From positions 1 to 7,923 of the forward strand of contig JAKSCN010000025.1 in the NCBI GenBank assembly GCA_022360595.1: DNA of 7,923 nucleotides, written 5' to 3'. The notes beneath the pieces were generated by a model. That model was not told where the DNA came from. It made no database searches and worked only from the letters and a program-made list of their open reading frames with translations. The translations under genes and the position numbers were made by a program. The DNA is from Chromatiales bacterium (GTDB taxonomy: Bacteria; Pseudomonadota; Gammaproteobacteria; Chromatiales; Chromatiaceae). Each line of letters starts with the position of its first letter. Within the stretch, counting starts at the first letter, position 1. Shown here piece after piece: positions 5,853 through 7,923 of the stretch.

Positions 5853-5870
5853 ATTTTTCGGGATCACACC

Positions 5871-6449
5871 ATGCCGCGTTCTGCAGAACAGAAAAAACGG
5901 AGTCGACAACGCATTCTCAAAAGCGCATTCAAGCTCTTCACTGAACAGGGTTTCGAGAACACCTCCATCGATCAGATCATGCACCATGCGGGACTGACTC
6001 GAGGCGCCTTCTACGCCCACTTCGCCAGCAAGAGTGATCTCTATCAGCAAGCGATTCTAAACGCCGCCGCGGGCAGCTATGTGGTGCGCAGAAAACCGCA
6101 ACACCTCGACAACAAGGCGTGGATCGAGACGCTGCTCAGCAGCTATCTCAGCCGCGACCACGTGGAGAACAGGGAGGCCGCCTGCCCCCTGGCATTCCTA
6201 ACCACCGATATCGCCACCCGTGAGCCGGAAGTCCGCAATACTTACACCAAAATCTACAAAAAGCTGAACAATCTGATACACCAACATACCCAAACCTACT
6301 CAAACTGCAGCGAGACCAACCTGCTGGCTGTGACCGCCATGATGATTGGCGGTGTCGCCATCAGTCGCGCGCTCAACGAGCAAGAGACTGTTGACCAAGT
6401 GTTGGAGGCGTGCAAGAGAGCGGCCCAGACGCTACTCAGCGAGACCTAG
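5871..6449 (+). CDS. TetR/AcrR-family transcriptional regulator
   Basis: This 192-residue protein has the typical TetR layout. The N-terminal DNA-binding domain (about 13-60) contains RQRILKSAFKLFTEQGFENTS and then the helix-turn-helix with GLTRGAFYAHFASKSDL (41-57). The ligand/dimer domain is all-helical, as usual. It has a CPLAFL element at 105-110, in the region where the electrophile sensor NemR carries its key Cys106; the other cysteines are Cys146 and Cys181. The ATG at 5871 has GGGA 7 bases upstream. It is divergent from the MAPEG gene across 85 bases with two palindromes, so it most likely represses that gene and itself. It may be cotranscribed with the phosphopantetheinyl transferase 19 bases downstream. 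The ligand is unknown. Family assignment is firm; target and sensing are inference. Confidence 0.93.
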   Translation: MPRSAEQKKRSRQRILKSAFKLFTEQGFENTSIDQIMHHAGLTRGAFYAHFASKSDLYQQAILNAAAGSYVVRRKPQHLDNKAWIETLLSSYLSRDHVENREAACPLAFLTTDIATREPEVRNTYTKIYKKLNNLIHQHTQTYSNCSETNLLAVTAMMIGGVAISRALNEQETVDQVLEACKRAAQTLLSET

Positions 6450-6468
6450 GGCCTGTTAAACTACCCGG

Positions 6469-7143
6469 ATGCAGCAGCCACTCACCTGGAACAACCGCCC
6501 CAAAACCATCGTTCTGCCCCACGACGAACTGCATCTATGGCGGGTTGATCTGGCTGCGATAGAGGCAGATATCGGCCAGCTTTCAGACGATGAGAGGGAG
6601 CGCGCTGAGCGCATCAGCGACAAACAGCTCAAGCAGCGGTTTATTAGCAGCCGCTGTAGCCTGCGACAGATTCTTGCGTGCTATATCGGCTGCCACCCTG
6701 CCACAATCAACTTCAATTACGGCGAGAAAGGCAAACCAACCGTCGCGGCAGTTGCCTCAGCTCCGCAGTTCAATATGAGCCATGCCGATGATCTGGCTAT
6801 TATCGCTATATCAGATCAGGCCATAGGCGTCGATATTGAACCCATTCGCAGTCGCCGTGGAATGCTGCGGGTTGCCAGGCGTTTAATGGGGGAGACATTC
6901 GCCCATCAACTGGAGACCCTCGACCCGGATCACCAAACTGAAGTCTTTCTTCAGCGCTGGACTGAACTGGAGGCCTGCGTGAAAGCGGCCGGCGCCGGTG
7001 TCTTTGATCAGCGGCTACTCCAACAGCATACAATCCACGCCTGCCCCTTTCAGCCTGCTGCCGGGTGGGTGGGTAATCTGGCTTTGCTGGATGACACACC
7101 CCAAGAAAAAAAGTGGCTCACTTTCACATGGCCCTCAACCTAA
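6469..7143 (+). CDS. 4'-phosphopantetheinyl transferase, Sfp type
   Basis: The enzyme moves the 4'-phosphopantetheine arm of coenzyme A onto a serine of carrier proteins used in fatty-acid, polyketide or nonribosomal-peptide synthesis. At 224 residues it is the same size as Sfp (224). Motifs in order are FNMSHADDLAIIAIS (101-115), GVDIE (120-124) with magnesium ligands Asp122 and Glu124, and RWTELEACVKAAGAGVF (163-179). In the last motif Glu168 and Lys172 match the catalytic WxxKExxxK residues, but the Lys before the Glu is Leu167. This form also occurs among Sfp homologues. The ribosome site is poor, though the start fits the family alignment. No polyketide or peptide synthetase is nearby, so it probably serves carriers encoded elsewhere. 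Confidence 0.93.
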   Translation: MQQPLTWNNRPKTIVLPHDELHLWRVDLAAIEADIGQLSDDERERAERISDKQLKQRFISSRCSLRQILACYIGCHPATINFNYGEKGKPTVAAVASAPQFNMSHADDLAIIAISDQAIGVDIEPIRSRRGMLRVARRLMGETFAHQLETLDPDHQTEVFLQRWTELEACVKAAGAGVFDQRLLQQHTIHACPFQPAAGWVGNLALLDDTPQEKKWLTFTWPST

Positions 7144-7197
7144 CCGTGTTACCATCTGCGCCAATTTCAACCAAGCTGCTCACAGACCACCACTAGT

Positions 7198-7923
7198 ATG
7201 GATGCACTACAGATTTTTCTCCTGGCGATCGTACAGGGATTGACCGAATTCTTACCCATCTCCAGCTCTGCTCACCTGATTCTGGCCCCTCGCCTGTTTG
7301 ACTTTGCCGATCAGGGGCTTGCCTTCGATGTGGCGGTACACATCGGTTCCCTGCTGGCAGTGGTTGTCTACTTCCGCAAAGAGATAGGGCTGATGATCCG
7401 GGACTTTTTCCACTCACTCACCGGGGGTGAGAAGACCCAGCACAGCCAACTGGCCTGGATGATCATTATCTCCACTATCCCCATCGTGATTATCGGCAAG
7501 CTGTTTGTGGAGCTGGTGGCCACCGATCTGCGTTCAACCCTGGTAATCGCCACAACCACCATCGTCTTCGGTCTGCTACTCTACTGGTTTGACCAGCGGG
7601 GTAAGCAGACCCGGGATGAGTTCAGCATCAACTGGCGTAGTGCCCTGGCGATCGGACTGTTCCAAACACTGGCAATCATCCCGGGAACCTCACGCTCCGG
7701 GATCACCATAACTGCAGGGATGATGCTCGGCCTCACGCGCGAAGCCGCTTCCCGTTACTCATTTCTGCTCTCGATCCCAACAATCTCCATGTCGGGAATT
7801 CTGGTGACCTACGATCTCACCCAACAGGCCTCACCGGTCGACTGGCAGTCACTACTGTATGGGGCGGTACTCTCTTTCGTAGCCGCTTATCTCTGCATCA
7901 AACTGTTTTTGCGCTTTATCGAG
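7198..7923 (+). CDS. uppP: undecaprenyl-diphosphatase UppP/BacA (3' end cut by window)
   Basis: UppP is an inner-membrane phosphatase that recycles undecaprenyl diphosphate to the monophosphate lipid carrier for peptidoglycan and other envelope polymers. Its amplification gives bacitracin resistance. The visible 242 codons are in frame to the last base; the family has about 265-275 residues, so roughly 25-30 residues lie beyond the edge. Signatures are QGLTEFLPISSSAHL (13-27) with the catalytic Glu17 and His26, FDVAVHIGSLLAVVVYFRKE (43-62), and the PGTSRSG loop (162-168) with its Arg. Several hydrophobic spans alternate through the rest. ATG 7198 is the only start codon of normal type in the preceding open stretch. 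The gene lies 54 bases after the phosphopantetheinyl transferase on the same strand, with no clear ribosome site or promoter. Confidence 0.95.
   Translation, partial: MDALQIFLLAIVQGLTEFLPISSSAHLILAPRLFDFADQGLAFDVAVHIGSLLAVVVYFRKEIGLMIRDFFHSLTGGEKTQHSQLAWMIIISTIPIVIIGKLFVELVATDLRSTLVIATTTIVFGLLLYWFDQRGKQTRDEFSINWRSALAIGLFQTLAIIPGTSRSGITITAGMMLGLTREAASRYSFLLSIPTISMSGILVTYDLTQQASPVDWQSLLYGAVLSFVAAYLCIKLFLRFIE

Noticed and set aside
1..7923. Defence system, CRISPR array, insertion sequence, tRNA or rRNA
   Set aside because: I looked for repeated spacers, transposase motifs, terminal inverted repeats and tRNA-like structures on both strands and saw none.

Overview
Most of the window (about 815-7923) reads as ordinary chromosome of a gammaproteobacterium of moderate G+C (about 50% by hand count over 1081-1200). 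The evidence is a canonical sdhC-sdhD-sdhA start, DarP/YjgA (a mostly gamma/betaproteobacterial protein), RecJ and UppP with family-typical motifs. A free-living or symbiotic member of the group is possible; the sequence alone does not say which.

The left end is different. The reading frame at 365-1381 (minus) begins as the first ~189 residues of succinate dehydrogenase flavoprotein SdhA. It then changes without a frame break into the last ~149 residues of FdhE, the formate dehydrogenase accessory protein. Base composition jumps at the same place (about 73% G+C over 601-720). The rest of SdhA and all of SdhB are missing, while the FdhE half keeps its own stop codon and a strong intrinsic terminator. 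The simplest reading is a chimeric join of two genomes (assembly or amplification artefact). A real deletion or recombination fusion is the less likely alternative. Bases 1-364 belong with the high-G+C FdhE side and hold the terminator, a second GC hairpin and an AT-rich island with a leftward promoter-like signal.

Leftward genes from the middle are a MAPEG-family membrane protein, a glutathione S-transferase, recJ (GTG start, 2 bases after the GST stop, probably translationally coupled), darP, then sdhC, sdhD and the broken sdhA. Rightward genes are a TetR-family regulator divergent from the MAPEG gene, a Sfp-type 4'-phosphopantetheinyl transferase, and uppP, which runs off the right edge.

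The 85-base divergent region between MAPEG and tetR contains two inverted repeats with ATGT/ACAT half-sites overlapping promoter-like elements in both directions. This fits a local TetR switch controlling a small glutathione-linked (MAPEG plus GST) detoxification unit. It is the most plausible functional module here. The SdhA/FdhE junction is the most striking anomaly. I see no CRISPR array, tRNA, rRNA, insertion sequence or defence system.
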